From the NCBI GenBank assembly GCA_965219925.1, contig OZ244795.1:2542001-2606000 (forward strand): a DNA stretch of 64,000 bases. The letters are read 5' to 3'. This document shows, piece after piece, positions 9,771 through 19,230 of the stretch. Both the position numbers and the translations under genes were made by a program. This DNA is from Bin87 sp965219925. Its GTDB lineage: Bacteria > Chloroflexota > Dehalococcoidia > Lucifugimonadales > UBA3495. The number at the start of each line of letters is the position of its first letter. Positions within the stretch are counted from its first letter, which is position 1. The notes under the pieces are model-generated. The model ran no database searches. It saw nothing but the letters and a program-made list of their open reading frames with translations, and was not told where the DNA came from.

Positions 9771-9805
9771 AACCGCCCCCGAGCATCGTGTGCTCGGGGG
9801 CGGTT
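9771..9805. other. Perfect 15-bp hairpin
   Basis: Arms AACCGCCCCCGAGCA and TGCTCGGGGGCGGTT enclose a 5-base loop. It has no T tract. It lies 20 bases before the likely start of the primase gene, so it may control that gene or end transcription from upstream. Confidence 0.7.
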
Positions 9806-9825
9806 CGCCATTCGGGTGTACGACT

Positions 9826-12033
9826 GTGGAGAATATAACAGATAAACAACGCTACAGCAAAGAAATCACCATCGACGATGTGGCCAGAGCGCTAGAAGCC
9901 GACGGGCAAAGGCCCAAAAAGTGGGGCGCATGGCTGATGTTCAGATGCCCGAACGGAGCAGCCCACAAAAACCGAGACAGGAAACCATCGGCCGGCGCGA
10001 GGATCAGCGCACAGGGCAATCTGGTCACCAGCTGCATGACCTGTCACCAAAACGAGCTGGTGCGCGACTACATCAACGGCCGGCTCGGCATCGGTAACTA
10101 CACGCACTTCCGGTCGTCCACGTTCACCAACCCGGACGACCGCAACCGCGACGACGTAGACGACCAAACTAAGATCCGGCTGGCACAGCGAGACTTCGAC
10201 CTCGCCTACCCCATACCGGACAGGCAAGATTCGCCGCCGCGGCTGTGGCTGGCCGAGAAATGCTGCTTCTACGGCCGCGTCCCCGACGCCATAAAGTGGG
10301 AGCCGGACGTCAAGAACGACATGATCGGCAGCATCATCGCCATGCTGGCTCCGCTCCAGGCGTGGACAGACGCATACCCGGATGTGCCGGACCTCACAGC
10401 GGTACACCGAGTGGGAATCAACGCCGAAGGGCGGAAGGCTTTTCGATTCTACCTGGAAGGCGAGTGGCAGGATAAAAAAAGCAGCGGCGTGATGGTGGGT
10501 TCTATGGTGTTCATAGGCAACGCCACCAGCCGATCCATCGTACGGGTAACTGAGGGCGTCGCCGACGCCCTAGCGGTCTATGGCAGGTGGCGACAACCGA
10601 CCGTCGCCCTGTGTGGCACCGCGGGTCTCCTGAACGGGAAAATCGCACGGGACCTCGCCGGGTACGACGAGGTCATCATACACGCCGACGGTGACTCACC
10701 AGGTAAGACACCAGCCCTGAAACTCCGGGACAAAATTCGGGAATTTGGCGGGACCGCATACGCTTTCGCTCCGGCGCGTGGCAAAGACCCCGCCGACGCA
10801 CTCGGGGAAATCGGAGAGCCCCTCCACGGCGACGATCCGGATGACGCGTTCTGGAAGTCCGCACAGTCCCCCCGCGACGGCGGCGTCGGCTCCGCCGACG
10901 CTGCGGGAGTGGGTGGGTTGGAAAAGGGTCTCCTCGTGCAATGGGACCGTCTGGAGAGGGCGTATGAGTTCGACACGCTGCTCATGCCCGGACGCCATTC
11001 TGGAAGTTATGCGTCTGGATCCTCAGATGCCGAAGCGCACAACTTCCAGAATGCCTACTTTGAACCACCAACCCGGACGGATGACATGCGGTGCAAAGAA
11101 CCGTACGGGGAACGGTCGAATCTCCCACAGGGGGAGATCCACTGGGATCCATTTGACTGCCGGAAATGTGCACCTTGCCGGGCATGGTGGCAGACCCTAC
11201 AGGCTGAGCGTTTTTTCCGAATGGGAGAGGGGAAAGCCATCCTGGAGGTCGAATGCCCAGATTTGATCGAGGCCTGGAAGTGGCGCAAAGCCCAGGCAGA
11301 CCGACTCGACGTAAAGTGTGTGCAGGTCGTGGACCCTACCGTGGGAGCTGCGCGAGTCACGACCATTTATTTCGGCGATGTCACCGAACGGGATATCAAC
11401 AACACCTTCACGAACGTGTTGAAGCGGGGGTTGAAAGGGACCTTCGTGTCCAAGACGGTGAGCACCAGTGAGTTCAGGCCGATACTGCCCCTGGAGAAAC
11501 GGGTGGAAGCCAAACCCGGAAAGAAAATCGATACGATGAGCTGGTCCAACGGCATCCCACCGGTAAAACATCCGCCCAAACCACGCACGTATCTCAAGGG
11601 AGACCCCGAGCTGGTGGACGAATACCTGCCGACGGAGAGGATCACATACCTGCCGGAGAAATACCGGAAGCGCAAGGGCCAGACTGACGAGGGCTTTGCT
11701 CTCATGTGTGCAGTGGGCCGGATGTCACGTACCGACCTGGTCCTGTACGGAGAGGACTTCATCCAGTGGTCCAAAGACATCGTCGACGGCACTATCCGGA
11801 ATATCACCGACCTGCGCGATGAACTCGCCGACTACGGTGAATACGGGGGCGACGCATACCTGATCTTCGATTGTGCCTCGTGGTACGCCGGCATAGGAGA
11901 ATACCGAATGGCGTACGGTCCAGTCCTGGAGGTCTGCGGCCTGATCTCCGACGACACATTCCGGGCAATGGGGGTCGACATTCCGGAACCGCCACCGTGT
12001 AGTTGGTGCGGCTCACGCCACCGCATCTGTTGA
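9826..12033 (+). CDS. CHC2 zinc finger and TOPRIM primase-like replication protein
   Basis: A ~735-residue protein. FRCPNGAAHKN (C41, H47) with SCMTCHQ (C70, C73) forms a CHC2-type zinc finger as in DnaG-like primases. VTEGVADALAV near 240 and IHADGDSPGK near 284, followed by KDPADAL, are the Glu and DxD motifs of a TOPRIM fold. The remaining ~350 residues, with a Cys cluster CRKCAPCRAWW near 444 and a final CSWCGSRHRIC, are of unknown type. Plasmid, phage and ICE primases have such a layout, so this is probably the replication protein of the element that made the island. The start is uncertain: GTG 9826 is used because it follows the hairpin. A decayed copy of the C-terminus is at 5510-5692. 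Confidence 0.8.
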   Translation: MENITDKQRYSKEITIDDVARALEADGQRPKKWGAWLMFRCPNGAAHKNRDRKPSAGARISAQGNLVTSCMTCHQNELVRDYINGRLGIGNYTHFRSSTFTNPDDRNRDDVDDQTKIRLAQRDFDLAYPIPDRQDSPPRLWLAEKCCFYGRVPDAIKWEPDVKNDMIGSIIAMLAPLQAWTDAYPDVPDLTAVHRVGINAEGRKAFRFYLEGEWQDKKSSGVMVGSMVFIGNATSRSIVRVTEGVADALAVYGRWRQPTVALCGTAGLLNGKIARDLAGYDEVIIHADGDSPGKTPALKLRDKIREFGGTAYAFAPARGKDPADALGEIGEPLHGDDPDDAFWKSAQSPRDGGVGSADAAGVGGLEKGLLVQWDRLERAYEFDTLLMPGRHSGSYASGSSDAEAHNFQNAYFEPPTRTDDMRCKEPYGERSNLPQGEIHWDPFDCRKCAPCRAWWQTLQAERFFRMGEGKAILEVECPDLIEAWKWRKAQADRLDVKCVQVVDPTVGAARVTTIYFGDVTERDINNTFTNVLKRGLKGTFVSKTVSTSEFRPILPLEKRVEAKPGKKIDTMSWSNGIPPVKHPPKPRTYLKGDPELVDEYLPTERITYLPEKYRKRKGQTDEGFALMCAVGRMSRTDLVLYGEDFIQWSKDIVDGTIRNITDLRDELADYGEYGGDAYLIFDCASWYAGIGEYRMAYGPVLEVCGLISDDTFRAMGVDIPEPPPCSWCGSRHRIC

Positions 12034-12040
12034 CCATCGA

Positions 12041-12152
12041 AACACGCGCTGTGACGGCGTTTCGGTAATAAAACGACGAGAAAAGACCTGAAACGCGCGA
12101 AAACGACGCGAGAGCGCGTATTCGTACCCTCTACGGCCATTTCTGACGGGTG
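12041..12152 (+). repeat. Dispersed ~115-bp repeat (DR2)
   Basis: Has GCTGTGACGGCG at 12048 and CGTATTCGTACCCTCTACGG at 12117-12136, the conserved anchors. It is closest to DR6, with which it shares a spacer of similar length. It lies just behind the primase gene. Confidence 0.75.
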
Positions 12153-12349
12153 TCAGACCGTGGAATACAGGCGGTGCTAAAAAAGCCAGGCGCGCGTCTG
12201 CACGGGGCGCCTGGTTGGTATGGAGGCGGGTCCCCTGGCGGAGGCCCGTCCGCGGATCATACACAGAGAAGCAGACCGCCCCAACAACTAGGACGCGCAT
12301 CCGTTCCGAACCGTTTTTGCCCAACGCCGCACGTTTGCCTCGTTACCGT

Positions 12350-12720
12350 TGACATCACCCTAGTCGGAATACCCGGGGCGGTGCGTTCGTCGACATACAG
12401 GTTATTGGACGGGCCGGCCGGGGACTGCCTCTATCTCCAGGCAGAGGTCCCCGAGTTCCCAGACCACCATCGCGCCGCCGTTCCAGTTGGATGGATCTGC
12501 GGGGCCGCCATATCATCCGGCAAGACGTCATGGAAAACATGGACCAGCTCGTTCACAGCGGCTGCGTCCATGGGCTGTGACTGTTCGGAGAACCAGTCGG
12601 AGGTGCTCCACGGCAGCCCAGCCACCGCGGCATCGACACCTTCGACCCATTTCGGACGGAAAGCATATCGCATTTCGCCCCTGCCCGGGATTAGAACCAC
12701 GCCGCCATAGTATCCAACCT
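12350..12720 (-). pseudogene. Unknown minus-strand gene, frameshifted
   Basis: The minus strand reads RGEMRYAFRPKWVEGVDAAV, NELVHVFHDVLPDDMAAPQI and then, in another frame, MVVWELGDLCLEIEAVPGRP before a stop. The change of frame is near 12480. A decayed relative is at 5985-6200. The pattern of a Gly-rich turn followed by VVWE and a charged strand occurs in small unknown proteins, but no function can be assigned. A 283-bp conserved element lies directly upstream (12770-13052). Confidence 0.5.
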
Positions 12721-12769
12721 GGAGTCCCTGCCGTCGACCGAGAGACCGTCGAAAACGTGGGATTCGCTC

Positions 12770-13052
12770 TTATTGAGACACACCCCCGCATGGGGGACGG
12801 GTACTGCTGTCGTTCGGAAAACGGCGACACGGGGTTGGCCGACATACTGTCGCCTTCCCAAGTGCGAAAACACCCCTTTCAAACGGAGTATCAAAACCTT
12901 GGAACTTGCACAAATCGTTTGTTCCCTGCTGAGCACAGCGCAAGCACGAAACGGCGACACGGGGTTGACGAAACGGGGTTCGGGATCGACAGCCGGGAGG
13001 TTGTAATAAAGGCCGTGCTTATTTACGCATAAACAGGCGACAGTTCGTTGGC
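12770..13052 (-). repeat. 283-bp conserved element with three spaced motifs, copy 1
   Basis: Aligns along its whole length with 44290-44571. A motif occurs three times, at 12821-12837 (ACGGCGACACGGGGTTG), 12951-12967 (identical) and 13033-13050 (diverged), with spacings of about 130 and 82. The first motif is the 3' arm of a hairpin (GTCGTT/AACGGC). The block AGTATCAAAAC...TTTGT...CTGCTGAGCAC and the tail GGTTGTAATAAAGGCCGTGC are also shared. It lies upstream of a leftward gene remnant, as copy 2 does. Confidence 0.7.
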
Positions 13053-14475
13053 AGGGGGTTCGGCGGGAAATGAGTGGGTTCGACCAAGCGGGAGGGGTGT
13101 TTGGAAGCCGGGCCGGACGATCGGAAACCGCGCCACGCCCACAGTTCTGCATGGCATCGACGAGTTGGGAAGAAGAACAGAAGCGGCGTCGCCTTGAACG
13201 AGCGAGGAGCTACGCCAACAAACCATTGCCGAGGGCGACGGGAACAACATCTGCCCCGTCTGCGGTGGGGATAGCGGCCAGTCGGGTAAATCGTGGCGCC
13301 GACCAACCCGGCGCCGCTGAACCACGGCGAAACCCACGCCCTGCTGATCGGCGTCAACTTGGCCGTGTGAGTCTCGGCGATACAATTCAGTCGCATTCCG
13401 TTCAGCCACAGGCGCAGCGGGTGGGCATCGCCTCAGCCAGTAGCCCGCTTCGACCCGGACATGCCGTCGCGCATATTCGACGCTTGACGGAACTGCGTGA
13501 TGGGCTGCGTTTACAGCGCTCGGGGCTATTTTTTGCTGGTTGCTCAACGCCGTCCGCCGTGCCAGGAACGTCGCCGTCATCCTCGCCGGCGAACTCACCC
13601 GAACCGCTGGCGAGCCGGTTAGCGTCGCCGGTATTCTAGGCCACCAGCCAGATGGCGACCAGCGGAACCCCGAGCCCGCGATCCGGCGGCGCTACACCAT
13701 CCGCAACCCGGCGAACAAACTTACCAACAGCGGCAACTACGCCGTGGATGGCGACGCCATCAACAGTTCCAGCCGCGATCGCGATAGCGCCGCCCGCTGT
13801 CCCCAACCCCACGCCACCGGAAACACCGACGGAGACCTCGTCGGAACATTCTCGACCCTGAACGGTAGCCTGAACCACCCCTGAACCGGAACCCAAGCCG
13901 CAAGGCGGGGACGAAACGCCCAATCCGACCCCGTGTCGACCGTCATTCTTGCCGTGTGTAGCATCCATATACGACGACAAAAACTAGGGTGGCGACATCC
14001 CCGCCCCGTTCCCGGGCTTCCCGCCCGACGTGGAGGGAGGATTCGGAATAGGAGCTCCATCGGCGGCGATGTACCTCTCCGTCTCTGAGTTCAACGAGCA
14101 CAGCGAGTGCGACGGTTCAGGAAAAGGCTACCGGGCGGACGTGGGGAGCTTCCGTGGCCCCGAGGGGAGCGAACGTCAGCGGCGGGCCACCATGAAGGGA
14201 GGACAACGGCGGCGTCAAAGCACATCCGCAGGTGTCCGAGAACGCCATATACAGGACCCAAACGCTTCGATACCCCGTCTACGGACTGCACCGGCGACGG
14301 GGTTGTTTACATTGGCCGGCACGCGCTGTGGGCACGCTTTCAACGGTGGAACGGCCAGCGTACCTAGATGAGCGCAAAACAGGACCACAGCCCGCGTTCG
14401 TAGTCTCCTTGGCAGTTCTGCAGCAGGGTCAGACGTCGAATTGCTGGAGCGCCGGCCATCCAGCGCCCCAGCGGT
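13053..14475. other. Long stretch of eroded sequence
   Basis: No intact gene was found. Around 13150-13280 a plus-strand frame starts MASTSWEEEQKRRRLERARS, and a second frame contains NICPVCGGDSG, a zinc-ribbon-like piece. These look like parts of one frameshifted basic zinc protein. From 13520 to 13900 the plus-strand frame AILFCWLL-like to NPANKLTNSGNYAVDGDAIN is open but unrecognised. The remainder shows nothing. Confidence 0.4.
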
Positions 14476-14479
14476 TAGT

Positions 14480-15198
14480 TCAGCAGGGTGTCACCCCCTT
14501 CGGTGCGGAGTCGCCGTTTTCGCTCCCGTAGTAGTTGTTGATGGTGACGGGGCCGTTGTGCACGTTGACGACGTCGGCGTGGTGTACCTCCACCGGCCGG
14601 TCGGACAGGGAGAGTTCGCTGCTGGCTGCATCGTCCTCGTCCGGCAAGCCAACTTTGAGCTGTGGCATCAGGGTGTGGACGATCCTCTCGGCGATGTGTG
14701 GCGACGGCGTGCCGTAGACATCGCGTTCTTCGGCCAGGTCGACCAGCCGCTCCACGAGGTCTTCGACGCCGAACATGACGGCGGTCTTGTCGTCCGCCAT
14801 CAGCTCGATGTCCTTGTCCCACTCCATGTCCGGCAGCAGCAACACGGACAGCATGAAGACCTTGCGTCCGATCTTTTCCTTGAGGTAGTCGCGCACGGCC
14901 ATCGCGGAGTCCCAGGTCAATTTCATAGGGTCGCGCACGAGCTCGAGCCCGTCATCGGTTTCCAGGTGCCAATCCCCCTGACGATGCGGTAGTGGCCGCC
15001 CTTGACCTGTATGCAGACCACGGCTTTGTCCTGGATGATGACCAAGAACTCCACCTCGGGGGCGTGCTAGCCCACCTTCACCTCGTAGAGGACGTGACCG
15101 TCGCGGTCCGTTTCCTCGAGCGAGCGGTAGGTCCGCCACTCGGCGCGTCGCTTGGGGTCCCGCTGTGGGTTCCGCGGGAATTCGTTGTGTATGAGCAT
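14480..15198 (-). pseudogene. NERD-type nuclease gene, decayed copy A
   Basis: Paralogue of the intact gene at 48631-49386. It starts MLIHNEFPRNPQRDPKRRAE, has an in-frame TAG after VLYEVKVG, then resumes PEVEFLVIIQDKAVVCIQVK (the nuclease core with QVK) and shifts frame near 14975. The last part, LSVLLLPDMEWDKDIELMAD and then VNVHNGPVTINNYYG, is open. The TINNYYG tail is a feature of this family here. It is probably non-functional. Confidence 0.7.
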
Positions 15199-15344
15199 GT
15201 TTCTCCTTTGCTCGGTTAAATGCGAAACAGGCCGCTCGATTGCGGCCCGCTCCTGAATGAACATTTCCTGTTGTGATGGTTTTATGTGCAGGGGGACCCC
15301 TGCTCTGGTGATGCAGCATTGACGCTACCACCGTGGGATGATCA

Positions 15345-15369
15345 AACACCGCATGTTGGATGCGGTGTT
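15345..15369. terminator. Hairpin, possible terminator
   Basis: Arms AACACCGCAT and ATGCGGTGTT enclose a 5-base loop, followed by only a short T-rich stretch. It lies upstream of the decayed nuclease gene, with no clear gene ending at it. Confidence 0.35.
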
Positions 15370-15589
15370 CGGTATTTCACTCGGCGAATTCGATCCGCGC
15401 GTAGAAAAGCTCGTTGCGGGGGGTTGACGATGATTTCGAAGATGCGCAGCCGTATCGCCCGGGTCGAGATCACGCCACACGATTGCCTCCCGAATTTCCG
15501 TCTCATTAGATTTGCGGCAATCACTTCCTAACGGTGACGTTTTTGTTGAAGCAATGCGGGCGACGGCGTTAATTCATTGACCAACGGGT

Positions 15590-15972
15590 CCAGGAAACAG
15601 GTAGGCTGTACAAGGGCATTTCCACCCCCATCGCCAATTCCACCAGGCGCCACATTGCCCGGCTGGACAGAGAGATCGCTTGGTTGGGCAGGGAATACCA
15701 GGAGGTGCTCAAGGACAATCCCACCCTGGCAGAGCCGGCTAACCTCTACTACTCTGTGTCCGGCGTCGGACCCCTGACCGCGGTGACCAAGGTGGCTCAC
15801 GTTCCCGAACTGTGCCACTAGGACAGCAAGGCTTTGACATCGCTGGTCGGGCTGGCGCCCTGGTCACGAGACAGCGGCATGAAGCGAGGACATGGGGCCA
15901 TCAAGGGCAGCCTTGGACTGGTGCGGCGCACTCTCTACATGTGCGCTTGGGCGGTGATCCGCCACCCGTAAG
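15590..15972 (+). pseudogene. IS110-family transposase, C-terminal fragment
   Basis: Matches the second half of the intact IS110 transposase at 42587-43525. It reads HIARLDREIAWLGREYQEVL, SGVGPLTAVTKVAHVPELCH, a stop, then SKALTSLVGLAPWSRDSGMK and RTLYMCAWAVIRHP. The N-terminal DEDD domain is absent. Confidence 0.8.
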
Positions 15973-16255
15973 GCCCCGTCAATCGATGCAAATAGCGTCA
16001 TCCTCGTTGATGTTGTTCACGCTGCCGCCTCCAGGATGTTGCTGTCCTACAAGGTCTCGGTGTCTAGATCGTCGGTGAATGTGAGATAGCGACGTCCTTC
16101 TGCCCACTCGTCGAGCAGCTCGGCCAGCACTGTGCCCACCAGACGCCGCGTTTCCACACGGTGGGGAAAGGGTTCGCGCAAAGCAGCGCCTGTTCACGCC
16201 CATACTTCCCTTGTACACACTCGTTCGGCGCTCAGGCGCGGTGGAGGGATTGAAC

Positions 16256-17275
16256 ATGGTGGAAAGGATCGGTCCAGATGCTGGGGCAGTGCGGACGGAC
16301 TTCACTCACCTGATGGATCACAATGGCAGGGAGCGACCTGCGCAGCCACGACCAGTCGCCGCCGATAGTCCCTCGATAGCTCCTGAGGCGGTTCGGCTCC
16401 GCAAACACGCTCTGGCCGCCACCGTGCCGTCCCGTACGCCAGCTCAGCGCAGGCAGCTGATGGCGACCATGGAGTTGCTGAGGAGCGTCGAAGACAGCGC
16501 CGAATGCCACATAGAGGTGCTGACGCTGGGCGACGAGGTGCTGTGGGACTACGAAAGGTACGAAATTGCGCTGCAGTTGGGCCTGGCAATCCGGACCATT
16601 CCCGTCAAGGGCAGCGACCCGACGGTGCGGCTCTGCCTGGAAGCCCTGCACACGCCACAGATCAGCGCCGGGGCCAGGGCGCTAATCGCCGTTGTCGCGT
16701 GTAATTGGGCGCCTTCAGGCCGCCCCAAAAAGGTCACGCTCGGCGTGAGCTTTCGGGACAAACCGTGGACCATCGAGGAAATGGCAACGCTGGCCAGAGT
16801 AGGCACCACTCGCATCAGCGAGGCGAAGCAGATGTGCGAGGCCCAATTGGAGAATCTTGTGCTAGCCAGGGAGATATCGTTCGGCGAAGCGGTTAAACGG
16901 GTGAGGTTGGTGAGAGGCGCAGGGTTGTCCGAAGCCGTAAAGGACGGCACTCTGACGTTCGACCAAGCGTATGAGCAGGCGCTGGATGCAGCGGAGCCTG
17001 CCGGCGCCGATGACGATCGCAATACCGATGCTGCCCCGGACGAAGTCGCACCGAACCGAGGCGATGCTACGCCAGCTGAACCAGCTACATGGGAGGAAGA
17101 AAAGGCGGCGCTGCGCAAGCGCATCCGAGTGCTGACTGCAGAGAACGCCAGGATCAAAGAGGATCAGCAAGTAACCGCGAAGGAGCTGGAGGAAGAACGG
17201 GCATTGCGGCAGGCCGCTGAGGAAGCGCTGCGGGACATGTGCCTGCGGATGCAAGAGGCTGGAGTCTTTATGTAA
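16256..17275 (+). CDS. Diverged ParB-like protein with coiled-coil tail
   Basis: A 339-residue protein. Residues ~85-145 (IEVLTLGDEVLWDYERYEIA, LQLGLAIRTI, then LCLEALHTPQISAGARALIA) follow the ParB N-terminal pattern, but the usual DGHRR box is replaced by WDYERYE, so phosphodiesterase or CTPase activity may be lost. A helix-turn-helix (TIEEMATLARVGTTRISEAK) follows near 172-191, then an acidic linker and a coiled coil from ~277 to the end. GGAGGG seven bases before the ATG at 16256 supports this start over an upstream TTG. It is probably a DNA-binding partition or regulator protein of the island. Confidence 0.65.
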   Translation: MVERIGPDAGAVRTDFTHLMDHNGRERPAQPRPVAADSPSIAPEAVRLRKHALAATVPSRTPAQRRQLMATMELLRSVEDSAECHIEVLTLGDEVLWDYERYEIALQLGLAIRTIPVKGSDPTVRLCLEALHTPQISAGARALIAVVACNWAPSGRPKKVTLGVSFRDKPWTIEEMATLARVGTTRISEAKQMCEAQLENLVLAREISFGEAVKRVRLVRGAGLSEAVKDGTLTFDQAYEQALDAAEPAGADDDRNTDAAPDEVAPNRGDATPAEPATWEEEKAALRKRIRVLTAENARIKEDQQVTAKELEEERALRQAAEEALRDMCLRMQEAGVFM

Positions 17276-17576
17276 CCCTGCTTTTGGTATCCCGGTCGAC
17301 CCGTACTCTGGAAGTCGGATGGCTTGCGGCGGGCCGCGTCAATCGGGCGGCGACAGTCCGTAAATTCGGGACCGTCGCAACTTCGATCCCCGCAAAGCGT
17401 CAACAACCGCGTGGGACCATGGACAACGGTTCCCGTCAATGGAGGACCGATTTTCGGAGCTTACCCATGGAGCAGTAAACAACCCAATGTGGCGCGAAAG
17501 GATGTTGACAGGGATCACGCGTGGGCGGGATTGCGGGTCCCGTCCACACGTGACCGGTTGCTACCGGACTAGGACG

Positions 17577-18239
17577 CCCGACGGCGAGGCTCCGTCGTCG
17601 TCGGAAGCGGTGTTGACGTTGATGTTGACCACGTCCACGTGCTGGTTCACCAACGAACCATCGCCGATCTCCAAGGCATCCGGAGCCTTCACCGTTGGGG
17701 CAGGGTCCCGGCGCAGGAACCCGTCTCCGTCTGGATTTCCCACATTCCCTTCCGGGGTTGCAGCTGCTTATCGTCGGGCAGGTGGACCAGGGACCGCACC
17801 ACGCCCGCTGTCCCCGAAAAACACCTTCACCCCGAGACCTTGGGCCGCCGCCAGGATGCCGGCGCCGGGGCCATGTCGTGGAATATGAGCGCCGGAATCG
17901 TGTAGGCGCCGTAGTCCAACGCTGCCTCGATGGTCATGCGGACCGCCTTGGCCGCGCGCCGGGCGTGCTCGATGAGGCCGGGTTCCGGGGTCACGCTGCC
18001 GTCGGCGCCGTGGCGGAACCAGTCGTCGGCGTACACGGAGCACCGGCCGATTGGCAACATCCCGGCGAAGCGTCAAATACCCTTGATGGAAACCAGGCAG
18101 TCGAGGTAAGGTTCGTCGCCGTCCACCCGGGGCGATCATAAGGACCCGCCGGACCTATCGTCCTCCTCCAGTTGGTTGCAGAATTTCATTTGGGCCAGCG
18201 TCTGGGATTGTTCGCGGTCGTTATCTACGACTTTCATTG
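17577..18239 (-). pseudogene. NERD-type nuclease gene, decayed copy B
   Basis: Only the second half is legible: ARRAAKAVRMTIEAALDYGA, TIPALIFHDMAPAP, VKVFFGD, and the tail VNQHVDVVNINVNTASDDDG. These align with ADALIHSLPRIQGFRSFVLP, LFTDMDPD, VHVLFGADD and the strand-rich tail of the intact gene at 48631. Several frames and stops are needed. Confidence 0.55.
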
Positions 18240-18554
18240 GATGTTGACCTCTATTTCGGTTGTGATTTGAATGCAGCGCCGGGAGATCGACAGCAAACGA
18301 GCCAGTCTGGGGATACCCTCGGACCGGCGTCTGAAGTCGCCGGACTTCCGGCGTTTACCAGGTTGTGATGGAAAGTCACGGGGCAAAGACCCAGGCACCC
18401 GAACGCCGTACGCCTGGGATGCGTCGTCCCATGGCCGCCCGGGGAGGAGCCCGGGCCGAAATCCGTATGCTGTGTTCGGACGTTATTGTGTGATCGCGCT
18501 TCCTCATGACGGGGATGAACGGCTGGGGGGCATCCGCCAATCCTGCCGGCGGTT

Positions 18555-19151
18555 TTATGCACCTCTTGATTTACCGTCGGGCGGGTTCTGGACAGGACAC
18601 AGGCGGGCCACGAAGACCATGGCGGGCAGGATGGACAGCACCCACAGCGTGATCGCCGCGACGCGCAGGCCTCCAGACAGCATGCGTCCTTTGACCGACA
18701 CCACCACGTTGACCAGCTGGCCCTCGTCCGTAGGGCGCTCGGTTGGGGCCACGTTTCCATCGCCATTGCGGCGCACCCAGCCAATGGGGTCGCTTGCCAT
18801 CTCGGACAGCAGACGCAGGTCGGCCTCGGGGACCACCAGGCGCTGTTCCTTACCCGCCTGGTGGGGATACCAGCCTCGCTCTATGGCGATGCGGCGCAGG
18901 TGCCGGTAAAAGTGGCGTCGGTCCCGCTCATGGACAACAACGGTGAAACCGACCGCTGCATCATCATCGTGGCGGCTGGCCACGACGACGAAGGGGGCGA
19001 TACCTTCGGTTTGGACCGCCGGCAACGGGCCGGGGTCTTCCAGCTGCGGCTCGGGATGGATGATCAGGTGCCAGATGAATAGGATCAGGCCGGTCACGAT
19101 TAGAAGGGTCGTGAGCATGCCAGAAGGCACGGCGCTATGTGATGACTCCAT
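18555..19151 (-). CDS. Two-helix membrane protein of unknown function
   Basis: A 198-residue protein. One hydrophobic helix is near the N-terminus (SGMLTTLLIVTGLILFIWHL) and a second near the C-terminus (VAAITLWVLSILPAMVFVAR). The ~110 residues between are soluble and contain VVHERDRRHFYRHLRRIAIE. AGGAG five bases before the ATG at 19151 decides this start over one at 19166. It lies 79 bases downstream of the UvrD-like helicase on the same strand, so the two may be cotranscribed. The family is not recognised. Confidence 0.6.
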   Translation of the reverse strand: MESSHSAVPSGMLTTLLIVTGLILFIWHLIIHPEPQLEDPGPLPAVQTEGIAPFVVVASRHDDDAAVGFTVVVHERDRRHFYRHLRRIAIERGWYPHQAGKEQRLVVPEADLRLLSEMASDPIGWVRRNGDGNVAPTERPTDEGQLVNVVVSVKGRMLSGGLRVAAITLWVLSILPAMVFVARLCPVQNPPDGKSRGA

Positions 19152-19230
19152 TGGAATACTCCTCATCGGCCGGAATTGCGGCCGCGGTTGTGTTGATGTT
19201 GAAAAGGGATCGCGACAATGCCGCGGGGGC

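Noticed and set aside
13636..13980. A Gly/Val-rich minus-strand frame of 114 residues.
   Set aside because: Low complexity, no ribosome binding site and no family resemblance; it looks like a shadow of GC-rich DNA.
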